A stretch of 64,000 bases of DNA from contig JAOAIJ010000022.1 of NCBI GenBank assembly GCA_026414765.1, positions 1 through 64,000 of the forward strand. Direction: 5' to 3'. Positions 27,862 through 36,767 of the stretch are shown piece after piece; the first letter of the stretch is position 1; every line of letters begins with the position of its first letter. The stretch is from Clostridia bacterium. Its GTDB lineage: Bacteria; Bacillota; Clostridia; Acetivibrionales; DSM-27016. The translations under genes were made by a program, and so were the position numbers. Under the pieces are notes generated by a model. That model was not told the origin of the DNA, did not search any database, and saw only the letters and a program-made list of their open reading frames with translations.

Positions 27862-27890
27862 ATATTATATTACTATCTCTTCTTTGTCAA
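27862..27890 (-). promoter_or_regulatory. Promoter of the TrmB-MATE operon
   Basis: TTGACA (27885-27890) and TAATAT (27862-27867) with a 17-base spacer on the minus strand, immediately upstream of the operator palindrome. Confidence 0.8.
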
Positions 27891-28108
27891 TACGATAATC
27901 ATATTATCAGTAAAAAATCAGTTCTTTTTCAGCTATATTTCAGTTATAATTCATACTATTTTATCCCAAACCATTTAAAATCCATATTGAAATGCTAAAA
28001 AATTCCATGACTCAGTTCAATATAACCCGTTCTTAACAGTTCATAATTCTAGATATATGAAGACTGTTTAAGATAAACATAAAATTTAAAATAACGGAGG
28101 TAAATCTT

Positions 28109-29041
28109 ATGAAAAAGTTTTTTTCGATATTATTGGTAATATCATTGTTGGTAGTCTCTAGTGTTGGCGTTTTTGCTTATGGCTCTTTTGATCAAACTAT
28201 TTATAACTATTTGAATAATAGAGTTTATACTAATGAAGGTAAAACATATGACGTCAAAATTTTCAAATCAAATCCATCAACCCAATTTGCTACTCCAGTA
28301 CTTTTACAGAATGGCTACAAGAGTTATTTGTCATCTATTAACCCGTCATCATCTTATACAACAGTTGCAAAAGTAAATGGTAATGTTATGCAAAGCTATG
28401 GTTCCTCTGGAACTTCTTTTTATGGATTAGGTTATGTTAATGGCGTACTTTATCAGGATGGTAAAAAGTTAAACAGTGCATCTGATGTTACAGGCCTACA
28501 TTCACAATATTACCCTTGTTTTGTTGTAAAAAACAACGACACAGCAACTGTCAGATGGTTTTCAAATACAAGTGCCTTATCAACAGCACTACCGTATATT
28601 AAGTTTATGATGCCCTCAACTAATTGTTTGGTATATGATTCAAAATCGGTATTTGAAAGCACAGCTGTATATGATGAATACGATGGTGGACTTAGAATAG
28701 CGGACTGGAATAACTTAAGCAATCCTAATTACCATAACAATTATAATACAGCAGTAGACCATGGAACTTCCGCAAATACAAGAACATTTATAGGACATAA
28801 GAAAGATGGATCCTTTATTTTGGTAGTAGTAGATAGCACCGGTAATGGCATGAATTTCAAAGTCGGAGCACAACTAATGGTAGATTTGGAATGCGATTAT
28901 GCCGTAAACCTTGACGGTTCTGACGCTTCGCAAATGAGAGTAGCCTCAGGATATACTAATGGCGCCACAGCTGGTAAAGTAACAACTAATGGAAGCAACT
29001 ATACTTACTATGGTTCTGCATTCTGTATTTATAATAAATAA
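28109..29041 (+). CDS. Secreted NAGPA-like (phosphodiester glycosidase family) protein
   Basis: A 310-residue protein with a clear signal peptide (KKFFSILLVISLLVVSSVGVFA). The C-terminal half fits the NAGPA/DUF2233 fold: TRTFIGHKKDGSFILVVVDS, then GMNFKVGAQLMVDLECDYAVNLDGSDASQM, where family members have NLDGGGSS. The glycine-rich catalytic loop is altered (GSDAS), so activity on sugar phosphodiesters is uncertain. The N-terminal half is Ser/Tyr/Asn-rich. The start follows CGGAGG, and a large palindromic terminator follows. It stands alone between the MATE operon and the ABC exporters. Confidence 0.72.
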   Translation: MKKFFSILLVISLLVVSSVGVFAYGSFDQTIYNYLNNRVYTNEGKTYDVKIFKSNPSTQFATPVLLQNGYKSYLSSINPSSSYTTVAKVNGNVMQSYGSSGTSFYGLGYVNGVLYQDGKKLNSASDVTGLHSQYYPCFVVKNNDTATVRWFSNTSALSTALPYIKFMMPSTNCLVYDSKSVFESTAVYDEYDGGLRIADWNNLSNPNYHNNYNTAVDHGTSANTRTFIGHKKDGSFILVVVDSTGNGMNFKVGAQLMVDLECDYAVNLDGSDASQMRVASGYTNGATAGKVTTNGSNYTYYGSAFCIYNK

Positions 29042-29051
29042 CATTAGCTGT

Positions 29052-29087
29052 TTTTCAGCACTGTTTACATGTAAACAGTGCTGAAAA
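29052..29087 (+). terminator. Terminator of the NAGPA-like gene
   Basis: A perfect 36-base palindrome with 18-base arms (TTTTCAGCACTGTTTACA and its complement). The T-run after it is weak (TCTTTAC), but the hairpin is very stable. Confidence 0.75.
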
Positions 29088-29147
29088 TCTTTACTATAAA
29101 AATATTTGTCCTATTTGTTACAAATAAATTACAATTTTAAAAAAACG

Positions 29148-29177
29148 TTTACAAATCACATAAGTATGGATTATACT
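29148..29177 (+). promoter_or_regulatory. Promoter of the leader peptide/ABC exporter operon
   Basis: TTTACA (29148-29153) and TATACT (29172-29177) with an 18-base spacer. An inverted repeat GTATGGA (29164-29170)/TCCATAC (29200-29206) overlaps its -10 region and start site and may be an operator. Confidence 0.55.
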
Positions 29178-29237
29178 AACAAACGTGGAATAAAAATCTT
29201 CCATACTGTTTAATAAATTAATTAAAAGGAGGTCGCT

Positions 29238-29324
29238 ATGATGAGAATTGTATATTTTAATTTTGTCAATGTTAAAATCAATCATGTAAATATTTCATTG
29301 CGACCTGTTATTAACGCTTTCTAG
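29238..29324 (+). CDS. 28-residue leader peptide upstream of ABC exporters
   Basis: A short reading frame with an excellent ribosome site (AAAAGGAGG, 6 bases before ATG). The peptide begins MMRIVYFNFVNVKI and ends ISLRPVINAF. It is neither a signal peptide nor a known family. Its position between a promoter and an intrinsic terminator, ahead of a heterodimeric ABC exporter, matches the bmrB leader peptide of Bacillus subtilis, where antibiotic-stalled translation induces bmrCD. The sequence itself is not similar as far as I can tell. Confidence 0.65.
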   Translation: MMRIVYFNFVNVKINHVNISLRPVINAF

Positions 29325-29360
29325 CAGTATAGGAAACTCAAACATACTTTCGCTGATAGT

Positions 29361-29390
29361 GCCACAGGTTGTAAAGCCTGTGGCTTTTTT
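29361..29390 (+). terminator. Intrinsic terminator of the leader (attenuator)
   Basis: GCCACAGG (29361-29368) pairs with CCTGTGGC (29377-29384), then TTTTTT. It lies 37 bases after the leader-peptide stop and 131 bases before the first exporter gene. The remaining stretch 29391-29505 shows no gene. Confidence 0.9.
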
Positions 29391-29521
29391 GTTGTCTTTT
29401 ATACTTAGCACATCATTTAATGTCTCAGGCTGGTTCCAAAAACTATAATTTTACTTCTGATGATACTTTAGCTTCGTTGCTATTTAGTTTCAGCATTTGT
29501 TACATTTAAGGAGGTCGGAAT

Positions 29522-31321
29522 ATGAGGAATTTCAAACAACTTCTAAACTTTTTAAAGGGCAACAGACTGATATATTTCGCGGCAGTACTGTCCATATGTC
29601 TTTCTTCCCTGTTTTCTACAACAATACCTGTTGTAATAAGATTTATTATTGACTCGGTTATCGGTACTGAACCAATAGACCTCCCCGCATGGGCCAGGGC
29701 TATTGTTGATTTCTCCGGAGGTAAGAGTTATTTGGTCAGACACCTTTGGATTTGTGGAGCAGTAATCGTACTGCTTACAGCACTTCACGGATTTTTTCTC
29801 TTCCTGAAAGGGCGTTTGGCTGCAATGTCATCAGAGAATTCAGGAAAAATGCTGAGAGAAAAACTTTATAACCATATTATGCATCTTCCTTACGATTTCC
29901 ATGTGAAAAATCATGCCGGGGATTTGATACAACGTTGTACATCTGATGTTGAAACCGTTCAGAATTTTATTTCCTCGCAGTTTGTGGAAATCGGTCAGTC
30001 TGTGACGTCATTCAGCCTGGTGTTTGTTTTTATGCTTTCCATTGATCCTTTATATTCTCTGGTATCTATAGTGCTTGTTCCTTTTATACTTCTTGCAACT
30101 GTAATATTTTTCAGAAGTATGAAAAAAGTATTCAAGCTTACAGATGAGTCTGAAGGCAGAATGACATCTACGCTTCAGGAATCCCTGACAGGCGTCAGAG
30201 TAGTAAAGGCTTTTGGAGCACAAAATTTTGAAACTGACAAATTTGATGAAAAAAATGTGGAATATAGAGATTACATAAAGAAGATACTATACCTTATGTC
30301 AAATTTCTGGTCATCTACAGATTTTCTTTGCCTTACACAGCTCCTGGTAGTCATTATTTCGGGTGTATACTGGACAAATACCGGAAGAATTACACTGGGG
30401 ACACTCGTAGCTTTTATCAGTTATGCCGGTATGCTGATATGGCCTGTAAGACAGTTAGGTCAGGTTTTAGCCTTTATGGGTCAGACTTTTGTGTCATTGA
30501 ACAGGATACAGGAAATACTCGATCATCCTGAGGAAGAAACCCTCGAAAGTGATTTAAGACCCGAAATAAAAGGTGATATTGAGTTTACCGGTTTATCTTT
30601 TGGCTATGATGAAAAAAACCTCATACTCAAAGATCTGTCTTTCAAAATCCAGAGAGGTCAGACTGTTGCGGTACTGGGTGCTACCGGTTCAGGTAAAAGC
30701 TCCATAGTGCATCTGTTAACAAGGCTATATGACTATAAGAAAGGTTCAATAAAAATAGATGGAACCGAATTGAGCAATATCGACAGAAAATGGCTTAGAA
30801 AAAATGTCGGAATAGTATTACAGGAACCGTTTCTTTTTTCAAAATCAATTAAAGAAAACATAAGATTTGGAAAAACAAATGCAACTGATGATGAAATTCA
30901 TACCTCCTCCTCTATCGCAGCTATACATGAGGCAATACAACACTTTGACAACGGTTATGATACCATTGTCGGTGAAAGAGGTGTAACCTTATCAGGAGGA
31001 CAGAGACAAAGAATCGCCATAGCCAGAGCTGTAATACGCGATGTACCGATCCTTATCTTTGATGATTCCTTAAGCGCCGTGGATATGGAAACAGATGCAT
31101 TTATACGAAAAGCACTGAAAAAAAGAAGCCGCCACACCACCACCATTATCATTTCACACCGTATCACCACGCTGGCAGAAGCTGATATCATCCTGGTGCT
31201 GGAAAATGGCCAAATTAAGCAAAAAGGCACGCATAACGAGCTTATTGCAAAGAATGGCTTATATAGGAGAGTATGGGAGCTTCAAAGTTCCCTGGAAAAT
31301 GAACTTGAAAACATAGTATAA
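29522..31321 (+). CDS. ABC exporter half-transporter, BmrC/YheI-like (degenerate catalytic site)
   Basis: A 599-residue half-transporter with a six-helix type IV membrane domain (about 1-320) and an ATPase domain. Walker A is GATGSGKSS, the signature LSGGQRQRIAIARA is canonical, and Walker B reads ILIFDDSLSAVD with Asp where the catalytic Glu normally sits. This is the mark of the non-catalytic subunit in heterodimeric multidrug exporters such as BmrC and TM287. The partner is encoded 46 bases downstream. The start follows AAGGAGG. Induction by the upstream attenuator is likely. Confidence 0.94.
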   Translation: MRNFKQLLNFLKGNRLIYFAAVLSICLSSLFSTTIPVVIRFIIDSVIGTEPIDLPAWARAIVDFSGGKSYLVRHLWICGAVIVLLTALHGFFLFLKGRLAAMSSENSGKMLREKLYNHIMHLPYDFHVKNHAGDLIQRCTSDVETVQNFISSQFVEIGQSVTSFSLVFVFMLSIDPLYSLVSIVLVPFILLATVIFFRSMKKVFKLTDESEGRMTSTLQESLTGVRVVKAFGAQNFETDKFDEKNVEYRDYIKKILYLMSNFWSSTDFLCLTQLLVVIISGVYWTNTGRITLGTLVAFISYAGMLIWPVRQLGQVLAFMGQTFVSLNRIQEILDHPEEETLESDLRPEIKGDIEFTGLSFGYDEKNLILKDLSFKIQRGQTVAVLGATGSGKSSIVHLLTRLYDYKKGSIKIDGTELSNIDRKWLRKNVGIVLQEPFLFSKSIKENIRFGKTNATDDEIHTSSSIAAIHEAIQHFDNGYDTIVGERGVTLSGGQRQRIAIARAVIRDVPILIFDDSLSAVDMETDAFIRKALKKRSRHTTTIIISHRITTLAEADIILVLENGQIKQKGTHNELIAKNGLYRRVWELQSSLENELENIV

Positions 31322-31367
31322 AAACCACTGTTATTATTTGGAAACTTACTAATTGGAGGTGTAATGT

Positions 31368-33209
31368 ATGGAATTTCTGGAAGAACAAGAGTATAAAAAG
31401 CAGCTTGACCTAAGTCTTTGGAAAAAATTAATGAAATTTGTCGTACCATATAAGAAACATTTTGTAATACTGATAATACAAATGATCCTAATAGCAGGAG
31501 TGGATGCCATATTTCCTATTCTGAACAAGCTGGCTATTGATAAATTTGTCATTCCTGGTTCTTTTAAAGGATTTTTACCGTTTTGTATTTTATTGTTTGT
31601 CTTGATTACAGCCCAGGCCGTGAATGTAAAATTTATGATCAAGGTAGCTGGGCATATTGAAACAGGAATTCCATATGATATAAGAAAAGCCGGTTTTGAA
31701 AAATTACAGCGGCTTCCCCTTTCCTACTATGACAAAACCCCGGTAGGATGGCTTATGGCAAGAATGACCTCGGATGTAAAAAGACTGGGTACTACATTAT
31801 CATGGAATCTTGTAGACATGTCATGGGCAATGACTCTTATGTTTCTTATGGCTGTACTCATGCTGATCCTAAACTTGAAACTGGCTCTTCTGGTATTGGC
31901 AACCATACCTGCCCTTATCATAGTAAGTCTGGTTTTTCAACGACTGATCCTTAAGAATTATAGAAAAGTGCGAAAAGTGAACTCACATATAACAAGCTCT
32001 TTTAATGAAGGAATTATGGGAGCCAAAACAATTAAAACACTGGTAAGGGAAAAAGAGAGCTTAAATGAATTCAAAGAGTTAACTTTAGAAATGAGAAAGT
32101 ACTCCGTCAGGTCTGCAGTTATGTCTTCTTTTTACACTCCATTGGTAATACTGCTTGGAAGCATAGGAACAGCCGCAATCATCTGGCGGGGCGGTAATGA
32201 CGTAGCAGCCTTCGGTTCAATATCTTACGGAACATTAGTAGCTTTTCTTTCATATGCGACACAATTTTTTGAGCCTGTAAAACAATTTGCAAGAATTTTC
32301 AGTGAAATACAATATGCTCAAGCTTCAGCCGAGCGCATAATGACACTTATTGAAACAGAAGTTGATATAAAGGATTCGGATAAAGTTATCAGTAAATATG
32401 GAAACTACAAAAACCCTGAAATGCAAAAATGGCCTGAATTGAAAGGTGAAATAGAGTTTAGGGATGTATGCTTTTCCTATAACAAAGAAGAAAAAATACT
32501 CGAAAAATTCAATCTCAGTGTTAAGCCAGGCGAAACAATAGCAATTGTCGGTGAAACAGGTTCAGGCAAAACTACTATAGTTAACCTCGCCTGCCGGTTT
32601 TATGAACCTACAGGCGGCAGTATTCTTATAGATGGAATTGATTATAGGGAGAAGCCTCTTTTATGGCTATACTCCAATCTCGGTTACGTATTACAGGAGC
32701 CACATCTTTTTAGTGGTACCGTCCGCGAAAATATTGCTTATACAAGAACCGATGCGTCAATGGATGAAATTATGAATGCTGCAAAACTCGTAAACGCACA
32801 TGATTTCATCACCCGTCTGGAAAATGGCTATGATACCGATGTAGGAGAGAGAGGAAGTAAGCTGTCTACAGGCCAAAAACAGTTGATTTCTTTTGCCCGT
32901 GCAATACTTGCAAACCCGAAAATATTTGTTCTTGATGAGGCTACTTCTTCTGTTGATACAGAGACAGAACACCTTATAAAAGATGCCATTCAAAACATAT
33001 TAAAGGGCCGCACAAGCTTTATTATTGCCCACAGGCTCTCAACAGTAAAGTCAGCTGACAGAATTCTGGTAATTGAAAAAGGCAATATTATTGAAGACGG
33101 GACACACAAAGATCTTCTGCGCAGGAAAGGTTATTACTACAAGCTGTATACCAACCAGTTCATAGAGGAACAGGAAAACAGTGTTTTCAGTGATGAAAAA
33201 GCAGGATAA
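31368..33209 (+). CDS. ABC exporter half-transporter, BmrD/YheH-like (catalytic subunit)
   Basis: A 613-residue half-transporter: charged N-terminus, six membrane helices (about 25-330), then the ATPase domain with Walker A GETGSGKTT, a degenerate signature LSTGQKQLISFARA (canonical LSGGQ), Walker B FVLDEATSSVD with the catalytic Glu, and the switch histidine in IIAHRLS. With the preceding gene this gives one active and one degenerate ATP site, as in BmrCD. The start follows TTGGAGG. A terminator follows. Substrate unknown; drugs are probable. Confidence 0.94.
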   Translation: MEFLEEQEYKKQLDLSLWKKLMKFVVPYKKHFVILIIQMILIAGVDAIFPILNKLAIDKFVIPGSFKGFLPFCILLFVLITAQAVNVKFMIKVAGHIETGIPYDIRKAGFEKLQRLPLSYYDKTPVGWLMARMTSDVKRLGTTLSWNLVDMSWAMTLMFLMAVLMLILNLKLALLVLATIPALIIVSLVFQRLILKNYRKVRKVNSHITSSFNEGIMGAKTIKTLVREKESLNEFKELTLEMRKYSVRSAVMSSFYTPLVILLGSIGTAAIIWRGGNDVAAFGSISYGTLVAFLSYATQFFEPVKQFARIFSEIQYAQASAERIMTLIETEVDIKDSDKVISKYGNYKNPEMQKWPELKGEIEFRDVCFSYNKEEKILEKFNLSVKPGETIAIVGETGSGKTTIVNLACRFYEPTGGSILIDGIDYREKPLLWLYSNLGYVLQEPHLFSGTVRENIAYTRTDASMDEIMNAAKLVNAHDFITRLENGYDTDVGERGSKLSTGQKQLISFARAILANPKIFVLDEATSSVDTETEHLIKDAIQNILKGRTSFIIAHRLSTVKSADRILVIEKGNIIEDGTHKDLLRRKGYYYKLYTNQFIEEQENSVFSDEKAG

Positions 33210-33243
33210 AAATACAGAGGCGGAAACCCGCCTCTGTATTTTT
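33208..33243. terminator. Bidirectional terminator between the ABC operon and gmhA
   Basis: AAAAATACAGAGGCGG pairs with CCGCCTCTGTATTTTT around a 4-base loop. It ends the exporter operon on plus and, 15 bases from the gmhA stop, the heptose operon on minus. Confidence 0.9.
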
Positions 33244-33257
33244 ATTATTAAGTAAAA

Positions 33258-33902
33258 TTATTGGGGTGTTGTACTGACAGGCATTTCACACGAACATTCT
33301 TTATAAGCTGCAGCTTCATCCTGAGATGTATTGCATCTTTCAAGGAATTCTTTAATTATTTTCATCATAAGATGGTCAAGAATCATGTGAATATCCTCTA
33401 CCTTCTGCATATCATTAACCGGAACCAGTATATGGTGTTTGGTGCTTTCCTTCAGCTTACCCCCGTTAAAGCCCAGTAAAGCTACAGTATCTGCACCTAC
33501 CGAATTGGCGTATTCTATAGCCTGCACTACGTTTTCAGAATTTCCGCTTCCGGAGATTCCGAAAACCAAGTCCCTGGGAGTCAGATAGTTTTCCAACTGA
33601 AACTTGAATATGCTGTCATAGCTGATATCATTTGCAACAGCCATCATCGTGGATACATTATCATTTAGGCATATAAATTTAAATCTTTTTGACAGATTTC
33701 CGCTTACTCCTTTATTAAAATCATTTACAAAGTGTGAAGCTGTAGATGCACTTCCGCCATTTCCGAAAATATAAATCATACCGCCTTTTGCATATACTTC
33801 TATTAGTTTGTTAATAATAAAATTAATACTATTTCTATCCAATTTTTGTAATATGTCCTTCAACTCATCAAAATATGCTTCTATTTCATTTATAAAATTC
33901 AT
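33258..33902 (-). CDS. gmhA: Sedoheptulose 7-phosphate isomerase GmhA-like
   Basis: GmhA converts sedoheptulose 7-phosphate to D-glycero-D-manno-heptose 7-phosphate, the first step to nucleotide-activated heptose. The 214 residues form a SIS domain: IYIFGNGGSASTASHFVNDF (about 41-60), GISGSGNSENVVQAIEYA and a late DIHMILDHLMM helix carrying conserved acidic and His residues. A Cys-containing C-terminal tail of about 25 residues is extra. It is the last gene of a nine-gene operon that also encodes the next heptose enzymes. Confidence 0.9.
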   Translation of the reverse strand: MNFINEIEAYFDELKDILQKLDRNSINFIINKLIEVYAKGGMIYIFGNGGSASTASHFVNDFNKGVSGNLSKRFKFICLNDNVSTMMAVANDISYDSIFKFQLENYLTPRDLVFGISGSGNSENVVQAIEYANSVGADTVALLGFNGGKLKESTKHHILVPVNDMQKVEDIHMILDHLMMKIIKEFLERCNTSQDEAAAYKECSCEMPVSTTPQ

Positions 33903-33953
33903 TTTAGCAACTCCTTATATATATAATTATGATTTTTAATATGTATGGTTGTT

Positions 33954-35243
33954 TCATGTATTAATTATTTTTTTTACAGCTTCCAGCAGATTTTCCGCAT
34001 ACGCTTCCGGTACAACATCAAACTTCTTATCCTTTCCACCCTCACCTCTTGATAGTAGTATGGTCTTCAAGCCTGCATTTTTCCCTGTCTTTATATCAAC
34101 AGTTGTATCTCCTATCAGATATGATTCTGAAAGATCGATATTGTATCTTAATGCTGCTTTCTCTATCATTCCTATAGCCGGTTTTCTGCAAGTACACACA
34201 ATCTTATAGTCCTTATTTTCCCCGGGATATCCTTTATCAGGATGATGTGGACAATAAAGAATATCATCTACATATACCCTGTGCTCTCCCAGATTCGTCT
34301 CAAGTTTTTTATGTATGTTTTCCAACCCCTCAACAGTACACATGTTTCTTGCCACAACCGGCTGATTGGTTACAACAATACTTAAATATTCAGAACTGTT
34401 AAGCATATTAAGTGCAGGATAAACATCATCATATATTTTCAACTGCTCAGGCTCTGATAATAATCCTACATATTTATTAATGGTACCATCTCTGTCGAGA
34501 AAAACAGCCTTTTGCTTTCCTGCCAGATTCCTTTTTGCAGCAACACCTTTCTTAACATGTTCCTGCACAAGCTTATATCTCTCGGGAGTTCCCATATCTT
34601 TTATATACTCGCTGGTCTTATATCCACAAATTCTCCCTTCTATTGCTCTTGCTATAATATTTTTTTCAAGGTCCTGGGCCATGTTTTCCTGGACATAGTC
34701 CAGTATTCCCCTGCTAAAAACAAAAACTCCGGCATTTATACAGTTGTTGTAATAAAAATCTCTTTTTTCACTTTTACCGATTATTCCTTCTACCATGCCT
34801 GCGGCAGTCATTTTTATCACATCACTGTCGTAAGGATGGTCATTGGGATGAACTGCAAGGGATGCCAGACACCCCATTTTCCTGTGAAAACTGATAAACC
34901 TTTCAAAGTCAATATCAAATATCACATCTCCATAAGAAAGAACAAAGTCATCTGTAAGTACATCCTTTAAATAATACAATGCTCCTGCTGTACCAAGCGG
35001 CTGTTGTTCCTCATAGTAGGTAATGTTCACCCCAAACCCTTTTCCGTCTCCAAAATATTCCTTTATTTTATGCCCCAAGTGACCTATGACAAGTATTATT
35101 TCAGTGATGCCTGCACGTTTGTAGTTCTCAACCTGGTATTCCAATACAGGTTTACCGCATATATTTATCAGAGGCTTGGGGATTTCCTCCGTAAGACTGC
35201 CAAGTCTTGTCCCCTTGCCTCCGGCTAAAATGACCGCTTTCAT
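33954..35243 (-). CDS. Fusion of an HddC-like heptose-1-phosphate nucleotidyltransferase and a GmhB-like phosphatase
   Basis: A 429-residue two-domain protein. Residues 1-235 are a sugar nucleotidyltransferase (LAGGKGTRLGSLTEEIPKPLI, then LGTAGALYYLKD, YGDVIFDID and NAGVFVFS). Residues about 245-425 are a HAD phosphatase of the histidinol/heptose-bisphosphate class: FLDRDGTINKY, the TNQP motif, the zinc-type CPHHPDKG...CTCRKP loop and GDTTVDI. Such fusions would remove the 7-phosphate and activate the 1-phosphate of the heptose. The nucleotide (GDP or another) cannot be told from sequence. Confidence 0.88.
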   Translation of the reverse strand: MKAVILAGGKGTRLGSLTEEIPKPLINICGKPVLEYQVENYKRAGITEIILVIGHLGHKIKEYFGDGKGFGVNITYYEEQQPLGTAGALYYLKDVLTDDFVLSYGDVIFDIDFERFISFHRKMGCLASLAVHPNDHPYDSDVIKMTAAGMVEGIIGKSEKRDFYYNNCINAGVFVFSRGILDYVQENMAQDLEKNIIARAIEGRICGYKTSEYIKDMGTPERYKLVQEHVKKGVAAKRNLAGKQKAVFLDRDGTINKYVGLLSEPEQLKIYDDVYPALNMLNSSEYLSIVVTNQPVVARNMCTVEGLENIHKKLETNLGEHRVYVDDILYCPHHPDKGYPGENKDYKIVCTCRKPAIGMIEKAALRYNIDLSESYLIGDTTVDIKTGKNAGLKTILLSRGEGGKDKKFDVVPEAYAENLLEAVKKIINT

Positions 35244-35299
35244 TATCTACCACCTCCTGTAACTGCCCAGTGCTTAACAAATTTTCAATTCTATAGTTT

Positions 35300-36730
35300 T
35301 TACTTCTTCAAAGTCTCTTTATATACATCTATATATTGCCCTACATACTTGTCCCAACCATGGTCCTGAGCCATTCCATTCTTAACAATCTTATTCCACT
35401 CTTCTTTGCGATGATATAGCTTTATAGCCTTGCGTATGGTATACAGCATCACCTTTGCATTGTAATATCTGAAAGTAAAGCCGTTTCCCACTCCTGTTTC
35501 TTCATCATAATCCTGTATGCTGTCGCTTAACCCTCCTGTTTTTCTTACTATAGGCACAGTCCCATATCTCAGTGCTATTAACTGACCTATTCCGCATGGT
35601 TCAAACCTTGATGGCATAAGGAACATATCTGCACCCGCATAAGCCTTGTAAGCAAGATCATCATTGTAAAGAGTGAAGGAAAACTTATCAGGATACTTTT
35701 GTTGAGCCTTCCTGCAGTATTCCTCATAAATCTCATGCCCATCTGAAACAATAACAAACTGGATATCGCTTTTCATCAAATCATCCATAGCATTTCTTAC
35801 AAGATCAAGTCCCTTTTCAGGTATAAGCCTGGAGAAAAGGGAAATAACGGGTACATCTTCTCTCACGGGCAGATTCAGCAGCTTTTGCAATTCCCTTTTG
35901 TTAGTATGTTTTCCTTTCGGGTCTTCCAGACTATAATTGGCAAAAAGCCTTGTATCTGTGGCTGGATTATTAATCTTCATATCCAGTCCGCACAAAACAC
36001 CGTATAAATCCTGTTGACGCTTGCATATCTCTTCATGAAGCGTTGCTCCGCCCTCTTCAGTAGCTATCTCTTTTGCATATGTAGGACTTACTGTCGTAAT
36101 AACGTCAGTATGTAATATACCTGCCTTCATGAAGCTTACCTGTTCATAATAATCTATACCGCGCCTAAGAAATGTTTCCTGATCCATATCCAAAAACTTA
36201 CAATTTTCACCATCAAACACTCCCTGGTAACCAAGGTTATGTATTGTTAATATAGTCTTTATTTTTTCATACAATGGATGGTCATTGCACTTTGATTTAA
36301 GCAGCATGGGAATAAACGCAGTATGCCAATCCTGGCAATGGATTATATCTGGTTTAAATTCCAGTGACGGCAATGCTTCAACTATAGCCTTACACATAAA
36401 TATAAAGCGTTCAGCTTCATCCGGATATCCGTATAAACTATCCCTTCCGAAGTAATGAGGCTGGTTCAGGAAATATACAGGTATATCCTCATACATAGAA
36501 GCTTCAATGCTGTACTGATAGAATTTATTTCCCATTTTAATCTCATTTGCTGCCTCATTAGTTATTTCTTCGGGATAAGGCCTGACAGGTTTATTAAATC
36601 TGGGAACTATGACTCTCACATCCCACCCTTGATTTCTTAGTCCCTTCGGAAGTGAGTAGTTAAAAACCCCCATCGATCCATTTGTAAACGGATATAGCTG
36701 GGTTGTTACAAATAATATTGATTTATTCAT
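35300..36730 (-). CDS. Glycogen/starch synthase-like glycosyltransferase (GT5), copy 1
   Basis: A 476-residue GT-B enzyme of the GlgA type: IIHCQDWHTAFIPMLLK, LTIHNLGYQGVF, VSPTYAKEIAT, SRLIPEKGLDL and the nucleotide-sugar loop PSRFEPCGIGQLIALRYGTVPIVRKTGGLSDSI, which holds the conserved Glu. The N-terminal KTGGLGDV motif of ordinary GlgA, which contacts ADP-glucose, is replaced by NGSMGVFNYS. It may use another donor or acceptor. It lies 37 bases after a second, more divergent copy, within the heptose operon. The symbol glgA is withheld for that reason. Confidence 0.88.
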   Translation of the reverse strand: MNKSILFVTTQLYPFTNGSMGVFNYSLPKGLRNQGWDVRVIVPRFNKPVRPYPEEITNEAANEIKMGNKFYQYSIEASMYEDIPVYFLNQPHYFGRDSLYGYPDEAERFIFMCKAIVEALPSLEFKPDIIHCQDWHTAFIPMLLKSKCNDHPLYEKIKTILTIHNLGYQGVFDGENCKFLDMDQETFLRRGIDYYEQVSFMKAGILHTDVITTVSPTYAKEIATEEGGATLHEEICKRQQDLYGVLCGLDMKINNPATDTRLFANYSLEDPKGKHTNKRELQKLLNLPVREDVPVISLFSRLIPEKGLDLVRNAMDDLMKSDIQFVIVSDGHEIYEEYCRKAQQKYPDKFSFTLYNDDLAYKAYAGADMFLMPSRFEPCGIGQLIALRYGTVPIVRKTGGLSDSIQDYDEETGVGNGFTFRYYNAKVMLYTIRKAIKLYHRKEEWNKIVKNGMAQDHGWDKYVGQYIDVYKETLKK

Positions 36731-36767
36731 TGTGTACCTCCAGAAATTTCAATGTTTACTTCTACAG

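Larger units (their letters stand above)
29230..29390 (+). promoter_or_regulatory. Ribosome-responsive attenuator before the ABC exporters
   Basis: Three pairings compete. AGGTCGC-T-ATGA (29230-29241), which holds part of the ribosome site and the start codon of the leader peptide, pairs with TCAT-T-GCGACCT (29295-29306). ACCTGT (29303-29308) can instead pair with ACAGGT (29364-29369), which is the 5' arm of the terminator GCCACAGG/CCTGTGGC (29361-29384) that ends in six T residues. A ribosome held near the start would free the middle segment and block the terminator. CGACCT also complements AGGTCG (29512-29517) in the ribosome site of the first exporter gene. Confidence 0.65.
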
